Source: Streptomyces sp. ALI-76-A (lineage in GTDB: Bacteria; Actinomycetota; Actinomycetes; Streptomycetales; Streptomycetaceae). From it: a stretch of 64,000 nucleotides of DNA. Below, piece after piece: positions 38,958 to 47,706 of the stretch; position 1 is the stretch's first letter, and every line of letters starts with the position of its first letter. Under the pieces are notes generated by a model, which was given only the letters and a program-made list of their open reading frames with translations, searched no databases and was not told the origin of the DNA. The DNA is taken from positions 6,820,001-6,884,000 of the forward strand of contig NZ_JASVWB010000002.1 in the NCBI RefSeq assembly GCF_030287445.1, read 5' to 3'. Position numbers and translations under genes: made by a program.

Positions 38958-40067
38958 TTGTCTTCCCTGTCTTCCACCTCAGATTTCTCCGCCTTCTCCG
39001 CGCTCGCTCCCTACGGCTGGGACGAGGCATGGGCGGACGCGTTCGCCCCCCACGTGCCCGAAGGACTGCTGCCCGGACGCGTGGTCCGGGTCGACCGAGG
39101 GCAGTGCGACGTGATCACCGCCGACGGCATCGTCCGGGCGGACACCGCGTTCGTCACCCCGCACGACCCGATGCGGGTCGTGTGCACCGGCGACTGGGTC
39201 GCCGTCGAACCCGGCGGCAACCCCCGCTACGTACGGACGTGTCTGCCGCGCCGTACCGCCTTCGTGCGCTCCACGTCCTCCAAGCGGTCCGAGGGGCAGA
39301 TCCTCGCCGCCAACGTCGACCACGCGATCGTCGCCGTGTCGCTGGCCGTCGAACTCGACCTCGGCCGCATCGAGCGGTTCCTCGCGCTGGCCTGGGAGTC
39401 CGGGGCACAGCCCGTGGTGGTGCTGACCAAGGCGGACCTCGTACCGGACGCGGCGACCCTCGCCCACCTCGTCCAGGACGTGGAGACCACCGCGCCCGGC
39501 GTGCCCGTGCTGCCGGTCAGCGCCATGGGCGGGGACGGACTCGACGTCCTCCTCGCCGTCGTCGGCGGCAATACCTCCGTGCTGCTCGGCCAGTCCGGCG
39601 CGGGCAAGTCCACGCTCGCCAACGCGCTGCTCGGCGAGGAGGTCATGGACGTCCGGGCGACCCGGGACGCGGACGGCAAGGGCCGCCACACGACGACCAC
39701 CCGCAACCTCCTCGCCCTGCCGTCCGGGGGTGTCCTGATCGACACGCCGGGCCTGCGCGGCGTCGGCCTGTGGGACGCCGAGAGCGGCGTCGGGCAGGTG
39801 TTCGCCGAGATCGAGGAACTGGCCCGGCGGTGCCGGTTCCACGACTGCGCGCACGAGAGCGAACCCGGGTGCGCGGTGCGCGACGCCATCGACTCCGGTG
39901 AGCTGCCGGTCCGGCGGCTGGAGAGCTACCGCAAGCTGATCCGGGAGAACCAGCGGATCGTCGCCAAGACGGACGCCCGGCTGCGGGCGGAGATCCGGCG
40001 GGACTGGAAGCGGAAGGGGGCGGAGGGGAAGGCGGCGATGGAGGCGAAGCGCGGGCGCCGGATGTAG
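38958..40067 (+). CDS. rsgA: ribosome small-subunit-dependent GTPase RsgA
   Basis: The 369-residue protein is read from a TTG start (LSSLSSTSDFSAFSALAPYG), which has AAGGG 6 bases upstream; a GTG 45 bases earlier lacks such a site. An OB-fold (about 45-110) precedes a circularly permuted GTPase domain with VLTKADL (G4), GQSGAGKSTLANALLG (G1), HTTTTRNLLAL (G2) and DTPGLRG (G3). The C-terminal zinc motif is CRFHDCAHESEPGC. RsgA helps mature the 30S subunit by testing the decoding centre. No operon partner is evident apart from the leader ORF. Confidence 0.93.
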   Translation: MSSLSSTSDFSAFSALAPYGWDEAWADAFAPHVPEGLLPGRVVRVDRGQCDVITADGIVRADTAFVTPHDPMRVVCTGDWVAVEPGGNPRYVRTCLPRRTAFVRSTSSKRSEGQILAANVDHAIVAVSLAVELDLGRIERFLALAWESGAQPVVVLTKADLVPDAATLAHLVQDVETTAPGVPVLPVSAMGGDGLDVLLAVVGGNTSVLLGQSGAGKSTLANALLGEEVMDVRATRDADGKGRHTTTTRNLLALPSGGVLIDTPGLRGVGLWDAESGVGQVFAEIEELARRCRFHDCAHESEPGCAVRDAIDSGELPVRRLESYRKLIRENQRIVAKTDARLRAEIRRDWKRKGAEGKAAMEAKRGRRM

Positions 40068-40140
40068 GGAGCCCGGGCACAGCTCCACGTCCGATTCCCG
40101 CTGGCCCCGCTCCTCCGCACGGCCGACACTGGGTGGCGTG

Positions 40141-41544
40141 ATGGACGAGGACACCAGGTACGAGGCGGTGCGGAGCCGGGACGGGCGGTTCGACGGGGAG
40201 TTCTTCTTCGCCGTCGTGACGACCGGGGTCTTCTGCCGGCCCAGCTGCCCGGCGGTGACGCCGAAGCGGCACAACGTCCGCTTCTTCGCGACGGCCGCCG
40301 CCGCGCAGGGCTCGGGATTCCGGGCCTGCCGGCGGTGCCGGCCGGACGCCGTGCCCGGCTCCGCCGACTGGAACGTCCGGGCGGACGTGGTCGGCCGGGC
40401 CATGCGGTTGATCGGCGACGGCGTCGTCGACCGGGAGGGCGTCGCCGGGCTCGCCGCGCGGCTGGGCTACAGCGCGCGGCAGGTCCAGCGCCAGCTCACC
40501 GCCGAGCTCGGCGCCGGCCCCGTCGCCCTCGCCCGGGCCCGGCGGGCGCACGCCGCGCGGGTGCTGTTGCAGACCACCGGCCTGCCGGTCACCCAGATCG
40601 CGTTCGCGTCGGGGTTCGCCAGTGTGCGGCAGTTCAACGACACCATGCGGCAGGCGTACGCCTCCTCCCCGAGCGAGCTGCGGGCCGCCGCCGCGCGCGG
40701 CGGACGGGCAGCCCCGCGTACGGGCACCCCGGACGCCGGGATCCCGCTGCGCCTCGCCCACCGGGGGCCGTACCAGGCCGGGGCCGCCTTCGACCTGCTG
40801 GAGGCCGAGGCCGTGACCGGCGTCGAGGAGATGAGCGGGGCGCGCGGACGGCGGACGTACCGGCGGACCCTGCGACTGCCGCACGGCACCGGCATCGTCG
40901 CCGTCGACGAGCGGACGGGGGCCGCGCGGACCGCGTCCGGAGCTCATCCGGGCGGCTGGCTGGACGCCCGGCTGCACCTCACCGACCTCCGCGATCTGAC
41001 CACCGCCGTGCAGCGGTTGCGGCGGCTGTTCGACCTCGACGCCGACCCGTACGCCGTCGACGAACGGCTCGGCGCCGACGAACGGCTCGCCCCGCTGGTC
41101 GCCGCCCGGCCCGGCCTGCGCTCGCCCGGCTCCGTCGACCCGGAGGAGTTCGCCCTGCGGGCCCTGGCGGGACGGGCCGCGGCCCAGCGGCTGGTGACGC
41201 GGTACGGGAAGGCGCTGGACGCCCCCTGCGGCAGCCTCACCCATGTGTTCCCCGAACCGGCCGTCCTCGCGGAGGCCGAGCCGGACGGGCCCCTGGGCGC
41301 CCTCGCCACCGCCCTGGCCGACGGCGCCGTACGCCTCGATCCCGGCGTCGACCGGGACGACGCGCAGGCCGCGCTGCTCGCTCTGCCCGGCCTGGACGCC
41401 CGCACCGTCGCCGCCGTCCGCACCCGCGCCCTCGGCGACCCCGACGTCGGACCCCCCGGACACGACGTCCCCGGCACGTGGCGCCCCTGGCGCTCCTACG
41501 CCCTGCGACACCTGCGTGCGGCGGGGGAGCCGGTGGACCGATGA
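40141..41544 (+). CDS. Ada-type activator fused to AlkA-type 3-methyladenine DNA glycosylase
   Basis: The 467-residue bifunctional protein has an N-terminal Ada zinc domain with four Cys ligands (Cys32 and Cys36 in VFCRPSCPA, and ACRRCRPD); Cys32 is the likely methyl acceptor. An AraC-type helix-turn-helix follows (about 95-180, VTQIAFASGFASVRQFN), then an AlkA-like glycosylase domain with PGLDARTVAAVRTRALGDPD and WRPWRSYALRHL, containing the helix-hairpin-helix and catalytic Asp region. It senses phosphotriester methylation and removes alkylated bases. A GTG one codon upstream is also possible. Its stop overlaps the first ATG of a coupling ladder leading to ogt. Confidence 0.9.
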   Translation: MDEDTRYEAVRSRDGRFDGEFFFAVVTTGVFCRPSCPAVTPKRHNVRFFATAAAAQGSGFRACRRCRPDAVPGSADWNVRADVVGRAMRLIGDGVVDREGVAGLAARLGYSARQVQRQLTAELGAGPVALARARRAHAARVLLQTTGLPVTQIAFASGFASVRQFNDTMRQAYASSPSELRAAAARGGRAAPRTGTPDAGIPLRLAHRGPYQAGAAFDLLEAEAVTGVEEMSGARGRRTYRRTLRLPHGTGIVAVDERTGAARTASGAHPGGWLDARLHLTDLRDLTTAVQRLRRLFDLDADPYAVDERLGADERLAPLVAARPGLRSPGSVDPEEFALRALAGRAAAQRLVTRYGKALDAPCGSLTHVFPEPAVLAEAEPDGPLGALATALADGAVRLDPGVDRDDAQAALLALPGLDARTVAAVRTRALGDPDVGPPGHDVPGTWRPWRSYALRHLRAAGEPVDR

Positions 41545-41564
41545 CCGCCGGGACGCACCGATGA
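41541..41564 (+). CDS. 7-codon mini-ORF coupling ada-alkA to the next frame
   Basis: ATG at 41541 overlaps the ada-alkA stop (ATGA). It reads MTAGTHR and stops at 41562-41564, again overlapping the next ATG. It is probably a product of the repeat rather than a functional peptide, but ribosomes could re-initiate here. Confidence 0.35.
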   Translation: MTAGTHR

Positions 41565-41602
41565 CCACCGGCGTGTCGATGACCGCCGCGGAACACCGAT
41601 GA
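41561..41602 (+). CDS. 13-codon mini-ORF coupling to the ogt frame
   Basis: ATG at 41561 overlaps the previous mini-ORF stop. It reads MTTGVSMTAAEHR and ends in TGA at 41600-41602, overlapping the ATG at 41599 that opens the ogt frame. It completes a start-stop ladder from ada-alkA to ogt. Confidence 0.35.
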   Translation: MTTGVSMTAAEHR

Positions 41603-41670
41603 CCACCGCACCACTCATGACCACCGGAGTACCGATGCCCACGGCAACACCCATGCCCACCGGAGTACCG

Positions 41671-42177
41671 ATGACCGCCGAGACGTACTACACCACCCTG
41701 GACAGCCCCCTCGGGCCGCTCCTGCTCACCGCCGACGCGACCGGAGCGCTGGCCTCGCTCTCCGTGCCCGGCCAGAAGAACGGCCGTACGGTGCGGGACG
41801 GCTGGCGGCACGACCCGGGCCCCTTCCGGGGCGCCGAGGACCAGCTGGCCGCCTACTTCGCCGGGGAACTCACAGAGTTCCGACTGGAGTTGCGGTCGGC
41901 GGGCAGCGAGTTCCGGGAGCGGGTCTGGGCCGCCCTCGACACCGTCCCCTACGGGGCGACCACGACGTACGGCGAGATCGCGGCGCGGATCGGCGCTCCC
42001 CGGGCCGCCGTACGGGCCGTCGGCGGCGCGATCGGCGCCAACCCGCTGCTCGTCCTGCGGCCCTGCCACCGGGTGATCGGAGCCGACGGTTCCCTCACCG
42101 GCTACGCGGGCGGCCTGGAACGCAAGACGACGCTGCTCGCGCTGGAAGGCGTCCTCCGAGCGTCCTCCACCAGGTGA
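41671..42177 (+). CDS. ogt: methylated-DNA-protein-cysteine methyltransferase
   Basis: The 168-residue core starts at MTAETYYTTLDSPLGPLLL, where homology to Ogt begins and GGAG lies 5 bases upstream. Four more in-frame ATGs at 18-base steps back to 41599 would add up to 24 residues of repeat (MTTAPLMTTGVP). The acceptor Cys is in the RPCHRVIG motif near residue 130, with the helix-turn-helix segment TVPYGATTTYGEIAARIG before it. It removes O6-alkyl groups from guanine irreversibly. It forms an alkylation-repair operon with the ada-alkA gene. Confidence 0.92.
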   Translation: MTAETYYTTLDSPLGPLLLTADATGALASLSVPGQKNGRTVRDGWRHDPGPFRGAEDQLAAYFAGELTEFRLELRSAGSEFRERVWAALDTVPYGATTTYGEIAARIGAPRAAVRAVGGAIGANPLLVLRPCHRVIGADGSLTGYAGGLERKTTLLALEGVLRASSTR

Positions 42178-42180
42178 CCT

Positions 42181-42555
42181 CTACGCGCCCTCTTCCAGGC
42201 CCCAGCTGTGGATCCGCCGCGGATGGACGCGGATCACCTCCTCGCTGAAGTGCGGGCCCAGGTCGTGCGGGCCGGTGAGGAGTTCGGCCTCACCGCGGAT
42301 GTCGATGCCGCGCACCTTCCACGGCTCCAGGCTGACGATGTCGTCGACGACCAGGGCGACCCTCGGGTTCTTCCGCAGGTTGCGCCACTTCTTGGTGCGG
42401 CCCATCGCGTAGCCGCCGATCAGGATGGTCCCGTCGTCCTGCGGGTGGAAGCCGACCGGGTTCGCCTGCGGCTGCCCGTGCTGGTCGACGGTGGCCAGCC
42501 GTCCCAGCCGCTGCGACGACAGATACGCGCGTTCGGCCTCGCTGAATCGGGTCAT
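42181..42555 (-). CDS. PPOX-class F420-dependent oxidoreductase
   Basis: The 124-residue protein has the split-barrel flavin/F420-binding fold. LGRLATVDQHGQPQANPVGF is the opening strand pair, YAMGRTKKWRNLRKNPRVALVVDD is the cofactor-phosphate-binding segment typical of the F420-type subgroup, and the C-terminal RRIHSWGLE motif is common in actinobacterial members. It probably reduces a small organic substrate with F420H2. It is convergent with ogt with only 3 bases between stops. Confidence 0.85.
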   Translation of the reverse strand: MTRFSEAERAYLSSQRLGRLATVDQHGQPQANPVGFHPQDDGTILIGGYAMGRTKKWRNLRKNPRVALVVDDIVSLEPWKVRGIDIRGEAELLTGPHDLGPHFSEEVIRVHPRRIHSWGLEEGA

Positions 42556-42667
42556 GAGCGTCAGCCAAACACGCCGGTCCGGTCCTGCGCATCGGTTCTT
42601 CGTCCTGGTTCTGCGGGCGTAGGGCGACGGCCGCGGTGGTCGTCGCGGCGGGCGTCGCCCCGGCGCC

Positions 42668-43150
42668 TCATGCCCACAGCACCGCGCCCAGCCACGCGCC
42701 CATGATCAGCAGGCAGGTGAACAGCTCCGTCAGCACGCTGGAGCCGCCCGAGCGCATGACCGTGCGCAGCGCGGTCCTCGCCTCGCGGTGCCGGCCGAGC
42801 CGCAGTCGTTCGTACAGGTAGATGCCGCCCATGAAGCCGGGGATCGCGCCGATCACGGGGATCACGAAGAAGCCGGCGAACGCTCCCAGCCCGGCGTACA
42901 CACCCATGCGCCGGGTGGCGCCGCTCTCGCTCAGCCGGCGCGGGGGCAGCGACCAGCGCACCACCTGGGACAGGAACAGGGCGACCGTGGCACCGACCAG
43001 GACCCCCCAGGCCACCGGCTGTGGATCCTTCAGCGCCCACCACAGGACCGCGGCCCACACCAGCCACGACCCCGGCACCCCGGGCACCAGCACTCCGCCC
43101 AGCCCGAGCAGCAGGACCAGGCCGACCAGTAGGAGGTCCACCACTCCCAT
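42668..43150 (-). CDS. DUF456 membrane protein
   Basis: The 160-residue protein starts at MGVVDLLLVGLVLLLGLGG. It has three to four hydrophobic segments and the family signature GLGAFAGFFVIPVIGAIPGFMGGIYLYERLR, with a Gly-rich hairpin. Family members are inner-membrane proteins of unknown function. It is the only gene between the oxidoreductase and a 350-base gap and is not obviously in an operon. Confidence 0.88.
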   Translation of the reverse strand: MGVVDLLLVGLVLLLGLGGVLVPGVPGSWLVWAAVLWWALKDPQPVAWGVLVGATVALFLSQVVRWSLPPRRLSESGATRRMGVYAGLGAFAGFFVIPVIGAIPGFMGGIYLYERLRLGRHREARTALRTVMRSGGSSVLTELFTCLLIMGAWLGAVLWA

Positions 43151-43500
43151 CTGTCCAGGGTGCCGGAGACCGGGCGAAGCCGCAGATGACCAGGCTGCCA
43201 GGGCCTCCACCAGGACTTTCGTCCGGCCCGCAGGTCCGGCTCGGGGTTCGGCAGGCCGGCGTGGCGCGAGCGGGGCCGTCGGCGGCGCCGGGCCTGACGC
43301 GCGTCGGCACGGCAGGGGACGACAGGCCGGGTGACCCGGTGTGCCGTCGGGCGGTTCTCCCGTGGGGGCGGGACCGCTCGACGGCTTGTGCCGTACGGCA
43401 GTTCGACATGTCACTCGACCTGCCGTTCGACGTGGCGCACGCCGCCGGATTTTCCCGATGCCCCGTTTTCATACGGCCCACACGGTGGACAATCAGGGGC
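43151..43500. other. gene-free stretch with a 12-bp palindrome
   Basis: These 350 bases separate the DUF456 gene from the proline-rich PP2C-like gene and hold both divergent promoter regions. TGCCGTACGGCA (43389-43400) is a perfect palindrome, followed by two GTTCGAC motifs near 43402 and 43428 that could be regulator sites. No coding sequence is supported. Confidence 0.5.
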
Positions 43501-45891
43501 ATGAGCCAGCCTGGGGGAAAGCCCGCCGGTCACGAGGACGACTGGTGGGGTCAGCTGTACGACGACTCCATTGCGGACACGGGCCCGGCACCGACGCCCG
43601 ACACCTTGGACGACCGCTTCGCCTCGGCGGCGGGAACGGTGGAGGCAGGGTCCGGTACCCCGGATGCCCCGGATGCCCCGGATGCCAAGGAGGGCGCGAT
43701 CCCGGCACCTCGGTCCGAGGCGGGCGGCTTCCCGGGGACCGCCACGACGGATGCGTCCAGCGGGACGCGGGGGGAGGCGGCAGGAGTGGAGGACGCGCCG
43801 CGCTCCGGCGGCGGGGCCGGGGAGGAGCCGCGTTCTCGGGGTGGCGGGGCCACGGATGGGCTGCGGTCGCAGGGCGGCGGTCAGGCCGAGGAGGATGGGC
43901 CGCGGTCCCGGATCGGCGGTCAGGCCGAGGAGGATGGGCCGCGGTCCCGGATCGGCGGTCAGGCCGAGGAGGATGGGCCGCGGTCCCAGCGTGCCCCGGC
44001 CGGGGATGACCCGCGTCGCGCCCCGCAGTCCGCGTCGCCGCGTGTCCCCTGGGAGCCGCCGTCCGATCGGCCGCAAGACCGCGCGACCTTCCCGCTCGGT
44101 CCGAAACCGCCGGGGTTCGCCGGGCGGGAACCGCAGGACCCCTCGGCCCCGCCGGCGGGCGACCGTACCTCCGCCGAGACCCCGGACACGACCGCCCCGG
44201 CCTCGCGGATGCCGTCGCCCCCGTCGGCGCCCCCTCCGCCCCCGCCCCCCTTCGCCCCGTCGCAGCCCACGGGGGCGCCCGAGTGGAGAAGCCCCGGGAC
44301 CGCCCCGGAAGACCCGAGGGGCGCCGGCTCCGACCCCACCCAGGACGCACCCGCCACCGGTCCGGCGGCCACTCCGCCCTCGCCCGGACCGCCCCCGCAG
44401 TACCGCCCCTGGGAGCCGGGCTCCGGTCCCGCCGACGTCCCGTCCCGCGATGAGGCCGCTGCCGTGGACGAGCCGTCCCAGCCGCCTCTGCCCGGACCGC
44501 CCCCGAGGCACCGCCCCTGGGAGCCGGGCTCCGGGCCCGCCGGAATCTCGCCCCGCGACGACACCACCACTGCCTTCGACGACCCGCCCGCGCCGCCTCC
44601 GCCCCGCCCCGCCCCGCAGTACCGCCCGAGCGCCGAAGCCGCCCTCTCCGCTGACAGTCACGACACCGACACCGGCACCGACGTGACGTCGTCGCCCGCC
44701 GGTGCGCCGCCGGACCCCACCTCCTGGCAACCTCCGCCTCCCGGACCCGCCCCTCAGCCCGGCCCGGGCCGGACAGGCCCCGGTGCTCCGTCCGCCGCCA
44801 CCCGGGGCGGCCCGCAGGCACCCCTCACCGACGCGGGTGCCGAGCCCGGCCGGGAGCCGCCCGTGGACGCGTCCCACACCACCGCCCCTCCCGCCACTCG
44901 CCTCGACCCGCCCGTCCTCCCGCCCGCCGCGGTGGACCACGTCGGCTCCGGGCCGCCCACCTACGAGGCCGAGCCCACCGTGCTGCCCCCGGCCGACCCG
45001 GACGGTCTCGACGAACTGGTCGCGGACACCGTGCTGGACGGAGCCAGGTACGGCACCTGCACACTGCGCGCGGCCTCCGTGCGCGGGGACTCCGCGCGGT
45101 TCCGGGGCGAGCCGCGCCGGGACGCGCTGCTCACCGCCCGGTTCGGGACGGGCGAGCACGCCCTGGTCCTCGTCGCCATGGCGACCGGCGCCCGCGCCAC
45201 ACCCGGTGCGCACCGCGCCGCCGCCGAGGCCTGCCAGTGGATCGGCCGGGCCGTGGGCCGCAGCCACGCCCGCCTCGCGGACGACATAAGGGCCGGCCGG
45301 CGCGGCGACCTCAAGTCCGGCCTGCACCGCCTCACCGACCGCAGCCTGGGCAGACTCCGTGCCAGCGCCGCCGAACAGGGCATCGACCCGGAGGAGTACG
45401 CCGCCACCCTGCGCTGCCTGCTCCTCCCCGCCGACCCCGAGTGCCGCACCCGCGTCTTCTTCGGCGTCGGCGACGGCGGACTGTTCCGCCTGCGCGACGG
45501 CGCATGGCAGGACATCGAGCCGCGCGTCCTCGACGTCACCGGCGAGCCGGTCGTCGGCTTCGGCTCCCTGCCCCCCGAGACCCCCGAGGGCGACCGCCTC
45601 ACCATGGACCTGGGCATCCCGACACCCCCGAGCCCGTACGAACCGGCCCCCGAGCCGCCCCGGGAACCCTTCCGCTTCCGCGCCTCCATCGCCCGCCCGG
45701 GTGACACGCTCCTGATGTGCACCGGCGGCCTCGCCGAGCCGCTGCGCGGCGAGCCCGAACTGTGCCGGTACCTGACCGGCCGGTGGTCCGAAGCCGCCCC
45801 GCCCGGCCTCGCCGCGTTCCTCGCCGACACCCAAGTCCGGGTCAAGGGATATGCAGATGACCGTACAGCCGCCGCCGTGTGGGAGGCGTGA
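43501..45891 (+). CDS. proline-rich protein with C-terminal PP2C-like domain
   Basis: The 796-residue protein starts at MSQPGGKPAGHEDDWWGQLYDD, an acidic/aromatic head often seen in actinomycete forkhead-linked and phosphatase proteins. Residues about 30-490 are Pro/Gly/Ala-rich and disordered, with three 13-residue repeats (GQAEEDGPRSRIG) near 125-165 and several PPPQYRPWEPGSGP-like units. The C-terminal 290 residues look like a PP2C phosphatase fold (TARFGTGEHALVLVAMATGA, FFGVGDGGLFRLRDGAWQDIEP, DTLLMCTGGLAEPL), but the usual metal-binding Asp-Gly motif near its start is not clear, so activity is uncertain. No signal peptide. Confidence 0.75.
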   Translation: MSQPGGKPAGHEDDWWGQLYDDSIADTGPAPTPDTLDDRFASAAGTVEAGSGTPDAPDAPDAKEGAIPAPRSEAGGFPGTATTDASSGTRGEAAGVEDAPRSGGGAGEEPRSRGGGATDGLRSQGGGQAEEDGPRSRIGGQAEEDGPRSRIGGQAEEDGPRSQRAPAGDDPRRAPQSASPRVPWEPPSDRPQDRATFPLGPKPPGFAGREPQDPSAPPAGDRTSAETPDTTAPASRMPSPPSAPPPPPPPFAPSQPTGAPEWRSPGTAPEDPRGAGSDPTQDAPATGPAATPPSPGPPPQYRPWEPGSGPADVPSRDEAAAVDEPSQPPLPGPPPRHRPWEPGSGPAGISPRDDTTTAFDDPPAPPPPRPAPQYRPSAEAALSADSHDTDTGTDVTSSPAGAPPDPTSWQPPPPGPAPQPGPGRTGPGAPSAATRGGPQAPLTDAGAEPGREPPVDASHTTAPPATRLDPPVLPPAAVDHVGSGPPTYEAEPTVLPPADPDGLDELVADTVLDGARYGTCTLRAASVRGDSARFRGEPRRDALLTARFGTGEHALVLVAMATGARATPGAHRAAAEACQWIGRAVGRSHARLADDIRAGRRGDLKSGLHRLTDRSLGRLRASAAEQGIDPEEYAATLRCLLLPADPECRTRVFFGVGDGGLFRLRDGAWQDIEPRVLDVTGEPVVGFGSLPPETPEGDRLTMDLGIPTPPSPYEPAPEPPREPFRFRASIARPGDTLLMCTGGLAEPLRGEPELCRYLTGRWSEAAPPGLAAFLADTQVRVKGYADDRTAAAVWEA
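43870..43990 (+). repeat. 39-bp perfect tandem repeat within the PP2C-like gene
   Basis: About three copies of a 39-base unit (GGCGGTCAGGCCGAGGAGGA...) lie head to tail and in frame, each coding GQAEEDGPRSRIG. The copies are nearly identical in DNA, pointing to recent expansion by slippage or unequal crossing-over. Confidence 0.9.
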
Positions 45892-45957
45892 CGGCCCGCT
45901 CTGTGGATTCATGGACCCTGCGGGGATCTCCGGACACCGAAGGGGCAGGAGAGCACC

Positions 45958-47700
45958 ATGGCCAAACAGAACGTTGCCGAACAGTTCGTCGACATCCTCG
46001 TCCGCGCGGGCGTCGAGCGCCTCTACGGCGTCGTCGGCGACAGCCTCAACCCGGTGGTGGACGCCGTCCGCCGCAACTCCGCCATCGACTGGGTGCACGT
46101 CCGCCACGAGGAGACCGCCGCCTTCGCCGCCGGGGCGGAGGCCCAGATCACCGGCAAGCTCGCCGCCTGCGCGGGCTCCTGCGGACCCGGCAACCTCCAC
46201 CTCATCAACGGTCTCTACGACGCCCACCGCTCCATGGCCCCGGTCCTCGCCCTCGCCTCGCACATCCCGTCCAGCGAGATCGGCCTCGGCTACTTCCAGG
46301 AGACCCACCCGGACCGGCTGTTCCAGGAGTGCAGCCACTACAGCGAGCTGATCTCCAGCCCGAAGCAGATGCCCCGGCTGCTCCAGACCGCCATCCAGAA
46401 CGCGGTCGGCCGCAGCGGCGTCAGTGTCGTCTCCCTCCCGGGCGACATCGCCGGCGAGCCCGCCCCGGAACAGGCCGCCGAGACCGCCCTGGTCACCTCC
46501 CGGCCCACCGTCCGCCCCGGTGACGCCGAGATCGACCAGCTCGTCGAGATGATCGACGAGGCCGAGAAGATCACCCTGTTCTGCGGCAGCGGCACGGCCG
46601 GCGCGCACGCCGAGGTCATGGAGTTCGCCGGGAAGGTCAAGTCCCCGGTGGGACACGCCCTGCGGGGCAAGGAGTGGATCCAGTACGACAACCCGTACGA
46701 CGTCGGCATGAGCGGCCTGCTCGGTTACGGCGCCGCCTACGAAGCCACCCACGAGTGCGACCTGCTGATCCTGCTCGGTACCGACTTCCCGTACAACGCT
46801 TTCCTCCCGAACGACGTCAAGATCGTCCAGGTCGACGTGCGGCCCGAACACCTGGGCCGGCGCTCGAAGCTGGACCTCGCCGTGTGGGGCGACGTGCGCG
46901 AGACCCTGCGCTGTCTCGTGCCGCGGGTGCGGGAGAAGACGAACCGGCGCTTCCTCGACAAGATGCTCAAGAAGCACACGGACGCCCTGGAGGGAGTCGT
47001 CAAGGCGTACACCCGGAAGGTGGACAAGCACGTCCCGATCCACCCCGAGTACGTGGCGTCCGTCCTCGACGAACTCGCCGACGAGGACGCGGTGTTCACC
47101 GTCGACACCGGTATGTGCAACGTGTGGGCCGCCCGGTACATCTCGCCCAACGGACGCCGCCGGGTGATCGGTTCGTTCTCCCACGGCTCGATGGCGAACG
47201 CGCTGCCGATGGCGATCGGCGCGCAGTTCACGGACCGGGAGCGGCAGGTGGTCTCCATGTCCGGCGACGGCGGTTTCTCGATGCTGATGGGCGACTTCCT
47301 CACCCTCGTCCAGTACGACCTGCCGGTGAAGGTCGTCCTGTTCAACAACTCCTCCCTCGGCATGGTCGAGTTGGAGATGCTGGTCGCCGGGCTGCCCTCG
47401 CACGGCACCACGAACAAGAATCCCGACTTCGCGGCCGTCGCCCGCGCCTGCGGTGCCCACGGCGTGCGGGTCGAGCAGCCCAAGGACCTCGCGGGCGCGC
47501 TGAAGGACGCCTTCGCGCACAAGGGCCCGGCCCTCGTCGACATCGTCACCGACCCCAACGCCCTCTCCATCCCGCCGAAGATCAGCGGCGAGATGGTCAC
47601 CGGCTTCGCCCTGTCCGCCTCGAAGATCGTCCTGGACGGCGGGGTCGGGCGGATGTTGCAGATGGCGCGGTCCAACCTGCGGAACGTGCCCCGTCCCTGA
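45958..47700 (+). CDS. poxB: pyruvate oxidase/dehydrogenase-like ThDP enzyme
   Basis: The 580-residue protein fits the PoxB group, which decarboxylates pyruvate to acetate and CO2, passing electrons to quinone via FAD. The start has GGCAGGAGAG upstream. Order: PYR domain with the ThDP-activating Glu51 in RHEETAAFAA, central FAD-binding domain (CGSGTAGAH, LLGYGAAYEATHECDLLILLG), and PP domain with the ThDP motif GDGGFSMLMGD...LFNNS. Its C-terminal end (MLQMARSNLRNVPRP) could be membrane-associating as in E. coli PoxB. It is cytoplasmic or peripheral. Pyruvate is the likely substrate, but acetolactate synthase-like relatives share the fold. Confidence 0.88.
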   Translation: MAKQNVAEQFVDILVRAGVERLYGVVGDSLNPVVDAVRRNSAIDWVHVRHEETAAFAAGAEAQITGKLAACAGSCGPGNLHLINGLYDAHRSMAPVLALASHIPSSEIGLGYFQETHPDRLFQECSHYSELISSPKQMPRLLQTAIQNAVGRSGVSVVSLPGDIAGEPAPEQAAETALVTSRPTVRPGDAEIDQLVEMIDEAEKITLFCGSGTAGAHAEVMEFAGKVKSPVGHALRGKEWIQYDNPYDVGMSGLLGYGAAYEATHECDLLILLGTDFPYNAFLPNDVKIVQVDVRPEHLGRRSKLDLAVWGDVRETLRCLVPRVREKTNRRFLDKMLKKHTDALEGVVKAYTRKVDKHVPIHPEYVASVLDELADEDAVFTVDTGMCNVWAARYISPNGRRRVIGSFSHGSMANALPMAIGAQFTDRERQVVSMSGDGGFSMLMGDFLTLVQYDLPVKVVLFNNSSLGMVELEMLVAGLPSHGTTNKNPDFAAVARACGAHGVRVEQPKDLAGALKDAFAHKGPALVDIVTDPNALSIPPKISGEMVTGFALSASKIVLDGGVGRMLQMARSNLRNVPRP

Positions 47701-47706
47701 GCGTCC

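Larger units (their letters stand above)
41539..41688 (+). repeat. 18-20 bp tandem repeat with redundant start codons
   Basis: Eight copies of a unit of the form CGATGACC(A/G)CCGGAGTAC lie head to tail between ada-alkA and ogt, putting ATGs at 41541, 41561, 41579, 41599, 41617, 41635, 41653 and 41671. The last five are exactly 18 bases apart and in frame with ogt, and several units carry a GGAG just before the next ATG. Confidence 0.85.

Noticed and set aside
43411..47520. Very long minus-strand open frame (about 1369 codons)
   Set aside because: It lies opposite two well-supported plus-strand genes (PP2C-like and poxB), has no family motif, and is an expected shadow in DNA with very high third-position GC.
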